From assembly GCA_030581615.1 (NCBI GenBank), contig JAKTTT010000009.1, positions 412,194 to 476,193 of the forward strand: 64,000 nucleotides of DNA, read 5' to 3'. The stretch is from Alloascoidea africana. Taxonomy: Eukaryota; Ascomycota; Alloascoideomycetes; Alloascoideales; Alloascoideaceae. The position numbers and the translations under genes were made by a program. Shown one piece after another: positions 35,417-45,234 of this stretch (its first letter is position 1; each line of letters opens with the position of its first letter). The notes below the pieces were generated by a model, which saw only the letters and a program-made list of their open reading frames with translations, had not been told where the DNA came from and made no database searches.

Positions 35417-37808
35417 CTCAGCAATACACGGACTTGCCCTTTTCAATTATGATATATTTAATAATCCGGATCTATATTGGCTCCACTTCTTGAAAAACCG
35501 GGAAAATTGTGCCGTAGGAAAAATCGAATGACATGGGAGCCCCCCTTACGCATGAGTGTAGAGACTTTTTCCGAATGGAAAAACTGTCTCTTGGCATATA
35601 TTACCATGCGCTCCACGTTCTTGTAATAATTTGTCAGTTAACATTTTTCACTAAAGTAGATATTTCAATGAGGGAGATGCGGATATTTCACCGCTCATCT
35701 TGCTTAAACTGTGCATTACAAGCATCTAAATCAGTAGTAATGCCGGCGGTTAATGACTGTTTTTTTCCAAAATGGCCTGTGCTGCTACAGCTTTGCAGTA
35801 AGGAGATAATGTAGCCGTTCTGGAACAAGTGGAACTACTTGGTAGCTCTCAATTAAAATTCAGTTCTGATTAGTTCATGATGTTCAGACAGTCAAATCAT
35901 GGAACTAGCTTTGATATTCTTCCTGTTTTATTCTCTTGGAACATAAGCACGAGATATATAAGCTCGACAGGTTGTAACACTGCTCCTCCATGAACTTGCC
36001 GTCAAATCCGTTTGCAAAGATCTTAAAGTTAAGCCCTATTAAAAGAGGACAAGAGAAAATGTCTTGGTATACAATAAAAATTAGCGCGCATGATCATCGC
36101 AGAAGTACGTCTGTCTCTTATTTGGCACCACAATCACAAGATCAGGAGTGAGCGAGATTGATGGTTACTACATAGGGTATCGGAAAATCTCAACCAATCT
36201 CTTCTTATTTTGAAGATATTCCCAGTTCAGGACTACTCCGAATCAGTATATTTTTAGAAAGTCGAGAGACGTATAATGGCGTGGTATGTCAATGATAAAT
36301 CAGTGGACCAAAAACACTTGGGATTCAATCACTTGATTTAGAACAGAAAGATAGAAACTAAAAATGCCCATCGGTTATGTTTTATGATCAAGCATGACGT
36401 TCCCCCGCCTTTCAAAAAACATCCCAAACTTTTTGTTTAATGGACAATACGACATGGTGCCATATAATGCGATCTCATCACTATGTTTTTTTCGTATCGC
36501 CCCATCACAGCAAATCCTGTATAAGCACATGAACAAGAAAGCCTCGGACCAAGAAAACTTTTTACTACCCTTAATAAGAACCGATGCGACAAAATCCTTC
36601 AATACCAGCGGCATATATTGTAGCTAAAGCCTGCACTCGTGCTTGAATGCCTTTCACCTTCTCCTTCCCTTCATGCGCTTGTAGGGCACCAAATTCAAAA
36701 AGGCTGCTTTTCCTCCGCCATGAGCCGAAACTCAGAGGCGAATACTAAAAAAAAATCTGGTATCAAAGTTTTCATCAGACAGCAAAGTCGAATCAAATGC
36801 AACATTAGACTTTTTTCAAATTTCATGCAACAGAAAGTGTTTTTGTCACTTGAAAACTAAAAACAAAAACACAGCCGAGGGAAAACCAAACAAAGCGTTT
36901 AGGTATCATACTTGTGCACTGTCGGATAGATTAACAAGAAAAAAGCGAAACAGTGTAGCAAGTTTGGCGTCTATTCATAGACGTGGCGGTGGTGGTGACG
37001 GCGGCAAGTAAACTTAGCTCAACCCTCGTCTTCCAAGCCCTGCATCTGTATTTGTGTGTGGTTGACGTTGCGTTGATGAATTTGGTTTTTAAGGAAACTA
37101 CTCTTGTGTTGCAAACCACGAGTCTTCGCTGTACAAATGCGTAGACAGTTACGAGGACTCGCAACTACATAAACTACAGACAGGTAATAGAAACCGGAAA
37201 GAGCGTCAACTAGAGCCAGTAGTAGTCAACGGTCTTCCAAGTTGGGATCAAGCTGAAGCTAGAACTCGAGCTTGAAGCTTTTGAACAGTCAAGAGTCAAT
37301 GGTCCGCCCTACATCGAAAATGAAAGGTCAGGCCCCAGGAGTAGAATTCAATTCAATTCAGATTCAAGGCCGGACCTAGTTGAAAGTTTCAGTGTCAGAA
37401 TTCGACAATACTGTATCGGTGCGGTTGAGTGCCGTTACCATCGACCCTAAACTCCTTGTTTTGCCATGAATTGTATAATTCAGGAGGTTTAGCGACTGTT
37501 TTTCCTGTTGGCAGGGATGGTCGATGCAGAAGAGGTCTGTTTGGGCCAAGTTTCATGGCCGCTGCTGTTGTGGACAAAGAGGTCCATCCACAGAGAGCGT
37601 TTGGTGCTGTTTGGATAGACTTGAATCGATTGATCTCGAATCAGTGACTCAAAATTGCATGTTACTGCTTGAATCGAGAAACCCGAAAAGCGATGGTGAA
37701 GCGAACCTTTGGCAAATGCACAGTCGCAGTGTGGGATGTGTGCGTTTTCCCAGTTTCATTCAGGCTTTCTTTCCAGAAGGAGTCGACAGCCTTTATTGTA
37801 TTGTGTCA

Positions 37809-37816
37809 TATATAAA
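37809..37816 (+). promoter_or_regulatory. TATATAAA box before the His-rich ORF
   Basis: TATATAAA lies 47 bp before the ATG at 37863, with a CA-rich stretch between, which resembles a yeast core promoter and leader. Confidence 0.4.
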
Positions 37817-37862
37817 TCGAGACGGATAGCCTCCATCTCCAGTTTCCAACCAAATACACATC

Positions 37863-38414
37863 ATGGGCATACCATACATAGACTTCAGAATAGAGCCGTC
37901 CAAAGCCCACCCCCAGTGCGATAGGAGCAGTGCTTATCGGCCATATCACCACTACGATAGCGTCTATCTACGGAGAAGCCATACCTTCGCCAGCTTAGCA
38001 TCAAGATTTGGCATCAGGCGAAATCGTCAAATACGCAACGAACTGGTAGCGTCCAGACAGCGAAACCAAAACCACAACCATGATCACGATCACACCCGAG
38101 AGTGTGAAAGAGAAGCTACATACCATGGGCACGATAGACCCTCGGAAGTTGAGCATCACCAGCCAGAGAAAAGAGCCCGGATTTCTACGCACCACACTCG
38201 CCGTGATGATAACGATATCACTGAGACTTCTACCACTATCATCGTCCCTGTCATCACCACTGCCACTGCCACTGCCACTGCCACTGCCACTACCTCGCCC
38301 GCTGTTCTAAACATACCGATTATAAATCGCCCCCGTGCTGATGCACAACAGACGAATTTACATGCAACAGCCACCTCCAGAGCAGAAAGAGCACACACAG
38401 AACACGATCCATAA
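37863..38414 (+). CDS. Hypothetical His/Arg/Thr-rich protein, 183 aa
   Basis: I do not recognise a family. The frame starts MGIPYIDFRIEPSKAHPQCD behind a TATA-like element, then becomes low complexity: an NHNHDHDHTRE histidine-acid stretch, many Arg/Glu/His residues, and an alternating Thr-Ala run encoded by a CCACTG hexanucleotide repeat at 38257-38290. Overlapping frames of 60-80 codons exist on both strands, so chance opening is a real possibility. The start, TATA box and leader are the main support. Confidence 0.35.
   Translation: MGIPYIDFRIEPSKAHPQCDRSSAYRPYHHYDSVYLRRSHTFASLASRFGIRRNRQIRNELVASRQRNQNHNHDHDHTRECEREATYHGHDRPSEVEHHQPEKRARISTHHTRRDDNDITETSTTIIVPVITTATATATATATTSPAVLNIPIINRPRADAQQTNLHATATSRAERAHTEHDP
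38257..38290. repeat. CCACTG hexanucleotide microsatellite
   Basis: Five perfect CCACTG units plus a partial sixth. In the overlapping hypothetical frame it encodes alternating Thr and Ala. Length variation would be expected between strains. Confidence 0.9.
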
Positions 38415-38593
38415 AACGCCCGGCCAAATCCCCCTAAGAATATTGCTGAGCGATTGCTAACAGACGAACTATTGACCCCCGCTTAAGCGCTAGATTTCAT
38501 CCTCATCAAGATGGATCTGGAGAGATTCAGATGTTCTGGTAACCCGGCCCAGGCCCTTGAATCTAGCTGACTAACGGATTACACATATAATAC

Positions 38594-38599
38594 CACGTG
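38594..38599. promoter_or_regulatory. CACGTG motif upstream of PYP1
   Basis: CACGTG about 157 bp before the PYP1 start codon and 24 bp before the CRE-like palindrome. Confidence 0.4.
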
Positions 38600-38622
38600 A
38601 CACTGGTTGTCAGCCTCAATCC

Positions 38623-38636
38623 GGGTGACGTCACCC
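38623..38636. promoter_or_regulatory. CRE-like perfect palindrome GGGTGACGTCACCC
   Basis: A perfect 14-bp palindrome centred on TGACGTCA, the binding word of ATF/CREB bZIP factors such as Sko1, 120 bp upstream of the PYP1 ATG. Sko1 controls osmotic-stress genes in S. cerevisiae. A link to polyol-phosphate metabolism here is inference. Confidence 0.55.
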
Positions 38637-38755
38637 CTTTGTGTCTCACCCGCTGTATAACATTTAGAACCGTATTTATTAATTTAATAGCAAACGCTGT
38701 CAAGAAACACCTTCATTTCTTTTCTTCCCTCGCTCGAGAGTGTAGTATCTAAAAC

Positions 38756-39954
38756 ATGACATTTCCAAAGGCTATAGTTTTCACCGACTGGGACGGAACC
38801 GTTACTTTACAGGTGTGTGTTTTTGCTTTACTTTTCAGATCTCCATGAGCTTTCGCTCTCTCTTTTCCTTTCTGGGACAGCGCTCTCTGCTCCATTCCCA
38901 TATCTATCACTCCTTCCTCTGAAGAGCCCTGCATTCGCTGGAGTGTGTAGATCCACAAAACCAACCCAACGCAACAAATTAACTTTCTTCTGGAAAGTCG
39001 ACATTCGTCGAGATTTATACCGACGAGCAAAGTAACTAACCAAAATATGGGGACGCCTAATGCAATTGTTTGATCTGTCCTTCCCCGTTTTATCTTTTTG
39101 TAGGACAGTAATGATTATCTTACAGACAACCTTGGATTTGGCCTCAAACGTCGTCGAGAGATCGGCGGCGACATTTTGGATGGAAAGACTTCTTTCAGGT
39201 AATATAAACCACTATTATCTTGAAGAAACTTGACGACTGACTCCCATAAAGAGATGGCTTTAAAGAGATGTTGAATTCAATCGATACTCCTTTTGATGAG
39301 TGCATTGACTTTTTGAAGAAAAGTATTTATTCTTTTGCAAAAAATGATGAAAAATTTTGGTTACTGATCAGTCTCATTATTCTAGATATCATTTTGGACT
39401 CTGGATTTCCCGATTTTTACAAGTGGTGTAAAGAACAGAATATCCCAATCGTTGTCATTTCAAGTGGCATGAAGCCCATTATCGAAGCTCTCCTCGTCAA
39501 GTTTTTGGGCGAGGAGGTTGCCAAAGATATAGAGATCATTTCCAACAGTGTTGACATTAAGGAGGATGGCTCTTGGGACATTGTCTACCGTGACGAATCG
39601 TAAGTTGATTTCTCATTGCATTTTTCATTGTCTTATCTCTTCTAATTGCTCTGTTACCTTTTTAGATCCTTTGGTCATGACAAGTCCCGCTCGATCCAGC
39701 CGTATGTCAAAAATGCATACCTGGACAAATCGGGTCCTATTCTCTTCTATTGTGGAGATGGCGTATCTGATCTCAGCGCAGCACGCGAAACGGATTTGCT
39801 CTTTGCCAGACGTGGTAGAGATTTGATCACCTATTGTGAGCGCGAAGGCGTACCTTACCACCAGTTTGATTCTTTCAGAGACATCCAAAATGAAGTCGAG
39901 TCTATTTTGAATGGCTCCAAAAGTTTGTCCGAGATTTCAGAGAACAAGAATTGA
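38756..39954 (+). CDS. PYP1: Polyol phosphate phosphatase (YNL010W/Pyp1-like, HAD family)
   Basis: HAD-superfamily phosphatase of the DxDGT type; the yeast orthologue dephosphorylates sorbitol- and ribitol-phosphates. Five exons: 38756-38812, 39104-39198, 39252-39322, 39386-39599 and 39666-39954, totalling 241 residues, the same length as the yeast protein. Introns are 291, 53, 63 and 66 nt. Junctions: VTLQ-DSNDYLTDN, KTSF-R-DGFKEML, FLKK-N-IILDSGF and DES-SFGHDKSRS. Motif I is FTDWDGTVT (a Trp replaces the middle residue of the usual FDFDGT); motif II is VVISSGMKPI; motif IV is YCGDGVSDLSAA. Intron 2 ends in AAG. Intron 3 has a weak GTATTT donor, is a multiple of three and contains no in-frame stop. 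It is convergent with APS1. Confidence 0.93.
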
Positions 39955-40110
39955 TTGGGAGCATTGGGTCTAGCACATACATTTGGTACTATTTTTGTTT
40001 CGGTTTGATTATAGAGGATAGATACAATGAGACGAGCCCAATTTAATTGGCTTGCTTTGCCCTTCTATTACATTTAATAGCATGCCCTTAGGAGCTCTAA
40101 AAAATACACA

Positions 40111-40641
40111 TTAAAATCCGTTCCCAACGCCATCCTCTTGGTCCGCACGTTCTAGCACATCCTGTTGGGCAATCCGCCGCAATCCTTCCCTTTTTGAGCT
40201 TTCCTGTAAATGGCCTCCCAGTAACAACTCATCTAAAATGTAGTAGGCTTTCATAAAGTTGAAGATAATGTCCAGTTCACAGACGTTCCCGAAATACTTG
40301 TCCATCTGCTCGACATAACGGTGAACCACTTCCAGAGTCAACAGTTCATTGTCCGATTGGTCGATACCCGCAATGAAGAAAAGAGAAGCATATCGTCTAT
40401 AAACGACTTTTGAGTCTTTATCACCGTAGCCTTCTGTATTAGTATGCTGTCAATCACAGATCCAAAAACCGCACATACCCTTATACTCGATGAAGTTGCA
40501 CATTCGAGTCTTTCTTCCCAAAACCAATGTCGAGATCTCCTTGATGATTTTGCCCCGCTCTCTAACTGGAACCGTCTGGAACCATTTCGCCAATCTGACC
40601 TTGCCCTGCCTGGAGAGCAGAAATAGATACCGAATGGCCAT
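40111..40641 (-). CDS. APS1: AP-1 clathrin adaptor small (sigma) subunit
   Basis: Small subunit of the AP-1 complex for trans-Golgi/endosome clathrin coats. Two exons: 40641-40479 and 40433-40111, 161 residues. The 45-nt intron has GTATGT, an ATACTAAT branch site and TACAG; the junction reads [18 protein letters not shown]. The sequence carries the family signatures [53 protein letters not shown] and [20 protein letters not shown], then [14 protein letters not shown]-1 rather than AP-2 is favoured by the N-terminus and the [10 protein letters not shown] segment. An ATG 18 codons upstream is in frame but would precede the family N-terminus. PYP1 ends 156 bp away, convergent. Confidence 0.92.
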
Positions 40642-40751
40642 TTGTTCTCTTCTGCTCAATCTTTTGACAGCACATGGAAGTTCCAAAACGGCCATGCCAT
40701 GCCAATAGAAGAGGGTGTACGGATGTGTATTACATAATATTAGGTTCATTA

Positions 40752-42545
40752 TTACAAAGTGCTCTCTTGCAAAAACGCAAAATGCGCGCGTATTTCTCCA
40801 CACAGCTCGTTCCTGTCAAGTTTGCGGAAGCAGGCCAGGTCCAGCGCTTCTTTCTCACACACCAGCGACACCATCAGCTCGTACATTTCCAGCTCCAGGT
40901 CCACGCCGACAATGTTCTCCATGTCCTTGCCGAAGAGCCGGTGTCGCTCGTCCTTCTCATTCACAACCTTTCGGCCCTCTTTCAACTCCCAGGGATTCAG
41001 CTTGGGGAAATTCGCGTGTACAAACATTTTGGGCACCTCTCTTTGTTCCTGCTCTTTCCGTCGAATGAGTTTGTGTGTCACTTCACCTTTGAGAACTGCA
41101 GGCTTGGGTACCGGTACTGGATCTGACGCAACTTTTAGATCCTTCGTATCAATCTTAAACAGGCCGTCAATTTTGTTACCGATAACATCATCGATATCCT
41201 GATGTATAGCCTCATTCTCAATCTTAAAGAATTCCTCCTCTTTGGAAATGTCGTCTAGGTACCCAGGATGGAAAAACTTGTAATCGGCGACAGGATCGCT
41301 CTGTAGCATTCCTGTTCCTTCGAAGGATCCGTCATCCTTGAAATATCCAACTGCGCGAACGGTCGTGTCAACCTGATACACTTTTTGATTTAGCACGACT
41401 GCAGCAGCTATAAACGTTTCTTTATCCCCTTCTCCGTCCGATCCTTGCGAAAACAATGGATAAAAGTGAGAGGGCCCAAAGAGGTTGTAGTACAGAGACA
41501 GCAACATCGCTTTCCCATGCGAAGACTTTCTCAGGAGCATTTGGCCACTCTCCGTTGAAGGGTCTGGGATAGCACCTTCTAAATCGTGCATCGGAACCTT
41601 GTCTTTCTCCCTTATTGAAAGGTCGCCACGCACTCGTTGGCCCAACTCTACTCCTGCAATTTTGAAATAAGATGGACTGGTGCACCGTCTCCAGTAATCT
41701 GGCCATGCGACCATCCCATGAGACTTGAACGGCTCCTTGTAGAACATTGGTGTTGGATCCCGAACAGGAATATTATCTGAATCCAGCATCAAAACGTTTT
41801 CAAAACTCGAGATCAAGAGAGCCAATGATTTGTACTGGTATCCTTCAATTTTGGGGAAGATCGCGGTTGCCTTGGGACCCAGATGATGGGGCAGAATTAT
41901 GCACCGCGCGTTCAGCTGTGGCAGTATTTTTTCGCATACTTCAATGTCCATTTTGTACTCCTCGACTGTTGGTATCAGTACTTCTACCGGCAGGGTACAA
42001 TTTAAAAGTCTCAGCCTGTTCAGCGAGAGTAGTACTAGCCAGTTGTACTTGCCTCCTCCCACGTATACAATTCCAGATCCCTTATAAAGCTTTTTGAAGT
42101 GTGAAGGGAGTTCCGCTACGAGTTGCGAATGTGCAAGCCTCAGCGATTCAACCTCATCATCAGAGACCTGTAAAAAGCCGCCTAAAAACTCTTCTGTGAA
42201 AACTTGAGGATCTGGATTATCTGAATAGTATCCTGCATGGTAGATTCTTTTTTCAGTCTTGTAAGCCGTAAGTGGATTAGTTTTGGGTCTGTGTTTGTCG
42301 TATAACTTGAAGAGGTCGCCAAAGAACGCTTCACGGTCACCAAGACTGGAACCGCTCCCGCCGCTGCTTCCCGAAGTTCCAGAAGGTGGGTTTATAATCG
42401 AGCCTTGCCTTTTGGGGTCGTTGGGATTTGCTCTTGTCGCTATGCTGTCCCCAGTATAGTAAAAGTACGAGATCAATACAAAGAGAACCAGGGCAAGAAA
42501 TATGAGCCTGTGGCCCAGCTTTCCCATTCTTCTCAGCGTCAGCAT
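40752..42545 (-). CDS. Golgi alpha-1,2-mannosyltransferase, Mnn2/Mnn5 family (GT71)
   Basis: Adds alpha-1,2-linked mannose branches to the N-glycan outer chain in the Golgi. A type II membrane protein of about 597 residues: short cytosolic tail (MLTLRRMGKLGHR), a signal anchor (LIFLALVLFVLISYFYY), a Gly/Ser-rich stem, then the catalytic domain. Landmarks: KLYKGSGIVYVGGGKYNWLV, the metal/nucleotide motif LMLDSDNIPVRDP, MVAWPDYWRRCTSPSYF, and the C-terminal KMFVHANFPKLNPWEL block seen in Mnn2. The frame runs upstream to a GTG at 42605, but the first ATG is 42545. A CACGTG lies at 42649-42654. The KRE2-type gene follows upstream on the same strand, so two Golgi mannosyltransferases are neighbours. 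Mnn2 versus Mnn5 is unresolved. Confidence 0.9.
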   Translation of the reverse strand: MLTLRRMGKLGHRLIFLALVLFVLISYFYYTGDSIATRANPNDPKRQGSIINPPSGTSGSSGGSGSSLGDREAFFGDLFKLYDKHRPKTNPLTAYKTEKRIYHAGYYSDNPDPQVFTEEFLGGFLQVSDDEVESLRLAHSQLVAELPSHFKKLYKGSGIVYVGGGKYNWLVLLSLNRLRLLNCTLPVEVLIPTVEEYKMDIEVCEKILPQLNARCIILPHHLGPKATAIFPKIEGYQYKSLALLISSFENVLMLDSDNIPVRDPTPMFYKEPFKSHGMVAWPDYWRRCTSPSYFKIAGVELGQRVRGDLSIREKDKVPMHDLEGAIPDPSTESGQMLLRKSSHGKAMLLSLYYNLFGPSHFYPLFSQGSDGEGDKETFIAAAVVLNQKVYQVDTTVRAVGYFKDDGSFEGTGMLQSDPVADYKFFHPGYLDDISKEEEFFKIENEAIHQDIDDVIGNKIDGLFKIDTKDLKVASDPVPVPKPAVLKGEVTHKLIRRKEQEQREVPKMFVHANFPKLNPWELKEGRKVVNEKDERHRLFGKDMENIVGVDLELEMYELMVSLVCEKEALDLACFRKLDRNELCGEIRAHFAFLQESTL

Positions 42546-43104
42546 AGCTCCGGGTGGGCTTTCTACTATTACACAGGGTGATAGTAGGATGGTTGGAGAG
42601 GACACTTCAGTCTTTTTGGACGGTCCACATTTACTAGCACTTCACAATCACGTGTACGTGGGAATCTTGCCATAGTGAAGAGGACTGGAAAATCTATTGT
42701 CTGACTATCTGATATTTTTCTTTTCTATAAAAATGGACGAGGGAGCAAAGGCTCTTGAGTCGTAACCAGAGCTATGAATGCAAATCTATATATCAAAAAT
42801 AATATGAAGAGGAGTAATAATCACACTAGGGTTCATGGGAACAGAAAAAAAAAAGTTAAAAGAGGAAAGAAATATTGTCAAATGTGGTGGCGGTATTCTT
42901 CCCTCTTTTATAAACAGACTTTGGTAATGAGCAGAGACTCGGGGTTAAGAGTCAAGCGTTGAGATCAAGTATACACATAATCAGAAGGTGGAATTGGAAT
43001 GTATGGACTTGTTTTCCACCTGTATAATTTTGGCTTTTTCTGTCCTCAGCTGTTTTGGCTCTTTTTTTCATACAATTCTATTTTTTTTATTGTTTGCGTT
43101 TCCC
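42546..43104. other. Spacer between the two mannosyltransferase genes
   Basis: Promoter of the MNN2-type gene and 3' region of the KRE2-type gene. CACGTG at 42649-42654 lies about 105 bp before the MNN2-type start. A hydrophobic frame at 42988-43320 on the plus strand overlaps the opposite-strand gene and is not called. Confidence 0.5.
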
Positions 43105-44502
43105 TCAATCATTGGCATATTTTTCCCAACCTTGAGGCCGCTCATACTTATTCGAATCAAAAAACTTTCGCATGCAACTGTATCCATCCCAGGTAAAATC
43201 ATTGTGCGGATTGCAAGAGCACCGATTCCGCACTCTCACGGATTCTGTATTGGGGCAAGAAGAATACGGGTTGTGGTAATATCCAAAGTCTCCAAACCAA
43301 TGTATCCTATCTCTAGGTAAAAAGAAGATCGCCGCCAGTGAGTGTACAGGTGCATCGCCCCATCTCTCGTAGAAAAAGCCTCCAGTCCTATCAAGATAGT
43401 CAAAGTAAGCACGATAGGCATCACCACGCCAAAAGTCCATATCTGCAATTTCGAAATTGGACCAAAAATGACAAAGGTTGAACGATTTGCCTTTATCTTC
43501 GGAAATGAAATGGAGCATATTGTCTTCTGCAACATACTCTGGGTGTTCGGACATAAACGTCTTTGTTGTGTCCCACAGCGTTTCGATTGTTGCTTGGTAC
43601 TCGTACATGGACATTGTGAACCCATATGTTTTGTTTTCGGTCCTCATGTACTTGAAGATATCGTAGTTGATATCGCAATATATTCTAATGTCGGGCTCTA
43701 CACGCCAGTAGTATTTGTAATCGTTCATCAAGGGCTGTCTCCAAAAAAAGCCGCTTTCAAAACGACACATGTGGCGATAGGACTCAGAGTCCGCGTAGAT
43801 AATTCCCTTCTCGGCCATCTCCTGTCTCTTCTGAGCGGCCAAATCCTGGTCCACAAAGTCTGGGTACCCCCAGTGTTCTTTAGAAATAAGACCATATTTT
43901 GTGGTGCCTGAGACTAGGGAGGTTGTGACCTGTTTGAACTCCTCAGTAAACGGTTCATCGTTGAGAAAGACCCAATCGTACTTGAATTTTCTATTGAACC
44001 TGTCTTCCACATGTCGGATTGAGTCGACAAGAGGCCATAGCTCGCTGTTCCTTGCTAGACTGACAAATGTGGCATTTTCTCGTTGGTATTCCCCTCCAAA
44101 ACTGCCAGAGTCGAAGGGCGATGAGCCACCGAGCTGATTCTGGTTTCCTTTGAGAACGCCCAAAATGTCAATAATGTTGCCCAGTCTTTCGTCCTCTTGA
44201 ACCCCTTGTGCTTGGATATTTGACGAGAGCGACTCCAGCTGGTGCTTGAGGTAGTTCAGGTCCTTCTGGACGTTTTTGCCGACTTTTTCACTGGCATCTT
44301 GATAGGATTGAGAACCAAAGCCCGATACACCCTTTCCCAAAGTGTCTGCAACATTGCTTGCAAGGTCTGAAGCGATATGTTCATATTCAGATGCGTAGTA
44401 TATACTCTTAGTTAGGTCGAAAGATTTGGCTAAAATGAAGCCAAGACTGGCCGTGATGAGCACTACAGCCAAGATCCTTATCAATCGAGCTGGCGTTGGC
44501 AT
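43105..44502 (-). CDS. Golgi alpha-1,2-mannosyltransferase, Kre2/Mnt1/Ktr family (GT15)
   Basis: Transfers alpha-1,2-mannose from GDP-mannose to O- and N-linked glycans. 465 residues, type II: tail MPTPARLIR, anchor ILAVVLITASLGFILAKSF, coiled stem to about residue 135, then the GT15 catalytic domain. Signatures: ATFVSLARNSELWPLVDSIR, FNRKFKYDWVFLNDEPFTEE, SYRHMCRFESGFFWRQPLM, YYWRVEPDIRIYCDINYDIF (nucleotide-sugar region), KTYGFTMSMYEYQATIETLW, NFEIADMDFWRGDAYRAYF, GGFFYERWGDAPVHSLAAIF and a Cys-rich end. The match is strong and full-length. The exact paralogue (KRE2, KTR1 or other) is not resolved. A long CT-rich tract on this strand (44640-44770) lies in its upstream region. Confidence 0.93.
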   Translation of the reverse strand: MPTPARLIRILAVVLITASLGFILAKSFDLTKSIYYASEYEHIASDLASNVADTLGKGVSGFGSQSYQDASEKVGKNVQKDLNYLKHQLESLSSNIQAQGVQEDERLGNIIDILGVLKGNQNQLGGSSPFDSGSFGGEYQRENATFVSLARNSELWPLVDSIRHVEDRFNRKFKYDWVFLNDEPFTEEFKQVTTSLVSGTTKYGLISKEHWGYPDFVDQDLAAQKRQEMAEKGIIYADSESYRHMCRFESGFFWRQPLMNDYKYYWRVEPDIRIYCDINYDIFKYMRTENKTYGFTMSMYEYQATIETLWDTTKTFMSEHPEYVAEDNMLHFISEDKGKSFNLCHFWSNFEIADMDFWRGDAYRAYFDYLDRTGGFFYERWGDAPVHSLAAIFFLPRDRIHWFGDFGYYHNPYSSCPNTESVRVRNRCSCNPHNDFTWDGYSCMRKFFDSNKYERPQGWEKYAND

Positions 44503-45234
44503 TTTTGCTTATTTTTTTTCTTTTTTTATGTATTTATGACCAACCCAATTTCAGAAATGCCTTGGGTATAAACCTGTAAAACGTGAAGGACAGGATGAGG
44601 AAACCTGGCAATTGAACAGGTTTATGGAGAAATATGGATGATTGGAGGCAATACAGGAAGAGAGAAGAGAAGAGAAGAGAACAGCACACGGAGATGGGAA
44701 GGTGCAAGGAAGGGGGAGAGAGAAAGAAAAAAAGAGAAGAAAAAAAAGAAAAAGGGAGAGAAAGGACAAAAAGACGACAGGATGCTCACTTATCCTGGAA
44801 GTAAGAAGGAAGGAGGGAAAAAAAAAAGAGGCAGAGAAGAGACGGCCAAAAGTACTTCCCAGTGACATAATAAAGGGAAGAGATTTGGTTTTCTTGTTCT
44901 TCACTCCGTTCCTCTTGAGCGTGTTTCCTACGGGTTTTTCACTTTTGGGTTTTGATTTTTTCGGTTTGTTGGATTTTGGCTTTTGACTTTCAGGCTATAC
45001 ATGCCCTCCCACACTTTCGTGATAGGTGTGTGCCTGAACTGGGTCGGATTGGCTTGGTTTGCTTCTAATCAAAATAAGCACGTTTTTAGTTTTAGAAACT
45101 GTTGTTACATATTTAGACAGAAAGCGCTTAGCCCATGCCAAAAAAAGAACTCCAGCTGTCAGGTCTAGAAATTATATATTTTCTATCTCATTCTGTCTAT
45201 CGCCAAAGGACACAAACCATGGCACAAGCCCCCT
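44503..45234. other. Spacer with a purine-rich tract
   Basis: Upstream region of the KRE2-type gene and 3' region of PDX3. A strand-asymmetric GA-rich stretch (44640-44850) includes several AGAGA repeats and A runs; read on the minus strand it is a CT-rich promoter-like tract. Frames across it are low-complexity Lys/Arg/Glu and are not called. Confidence 0.6.

Larger units (their letters stand above)
34255..37862. other. 3.6 kb sparse region upstream of the transporter
   Basis: No confidently recognised gene. The frame at 35111-35416 (101 codons from its first ATG, with a QLEADDDPNLIFSLGLLDD stretch) has protein-like composition but no known motif and no promoter signals I can point to. Others (35533-35814, 36394-36860) overlap opposite-strand frames. 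The part next to 34255 must hold the transporter promoter; poly-A/T tracts are frequent. Confidence 0.5.

Noticed and set aside
42988-43320. 110-codon hydrophobic plus-strand frame
   Set aside because: Its second half overlaps the 3' end of the KRE2-type gene in antisense; the hydrophobicity comes from T-rich spacer.
44638-44986. Lys/Arg/Glu-rich frames over the GA tract
   Set aside because: Low-complexity translation of a purine-rich promoter tract.
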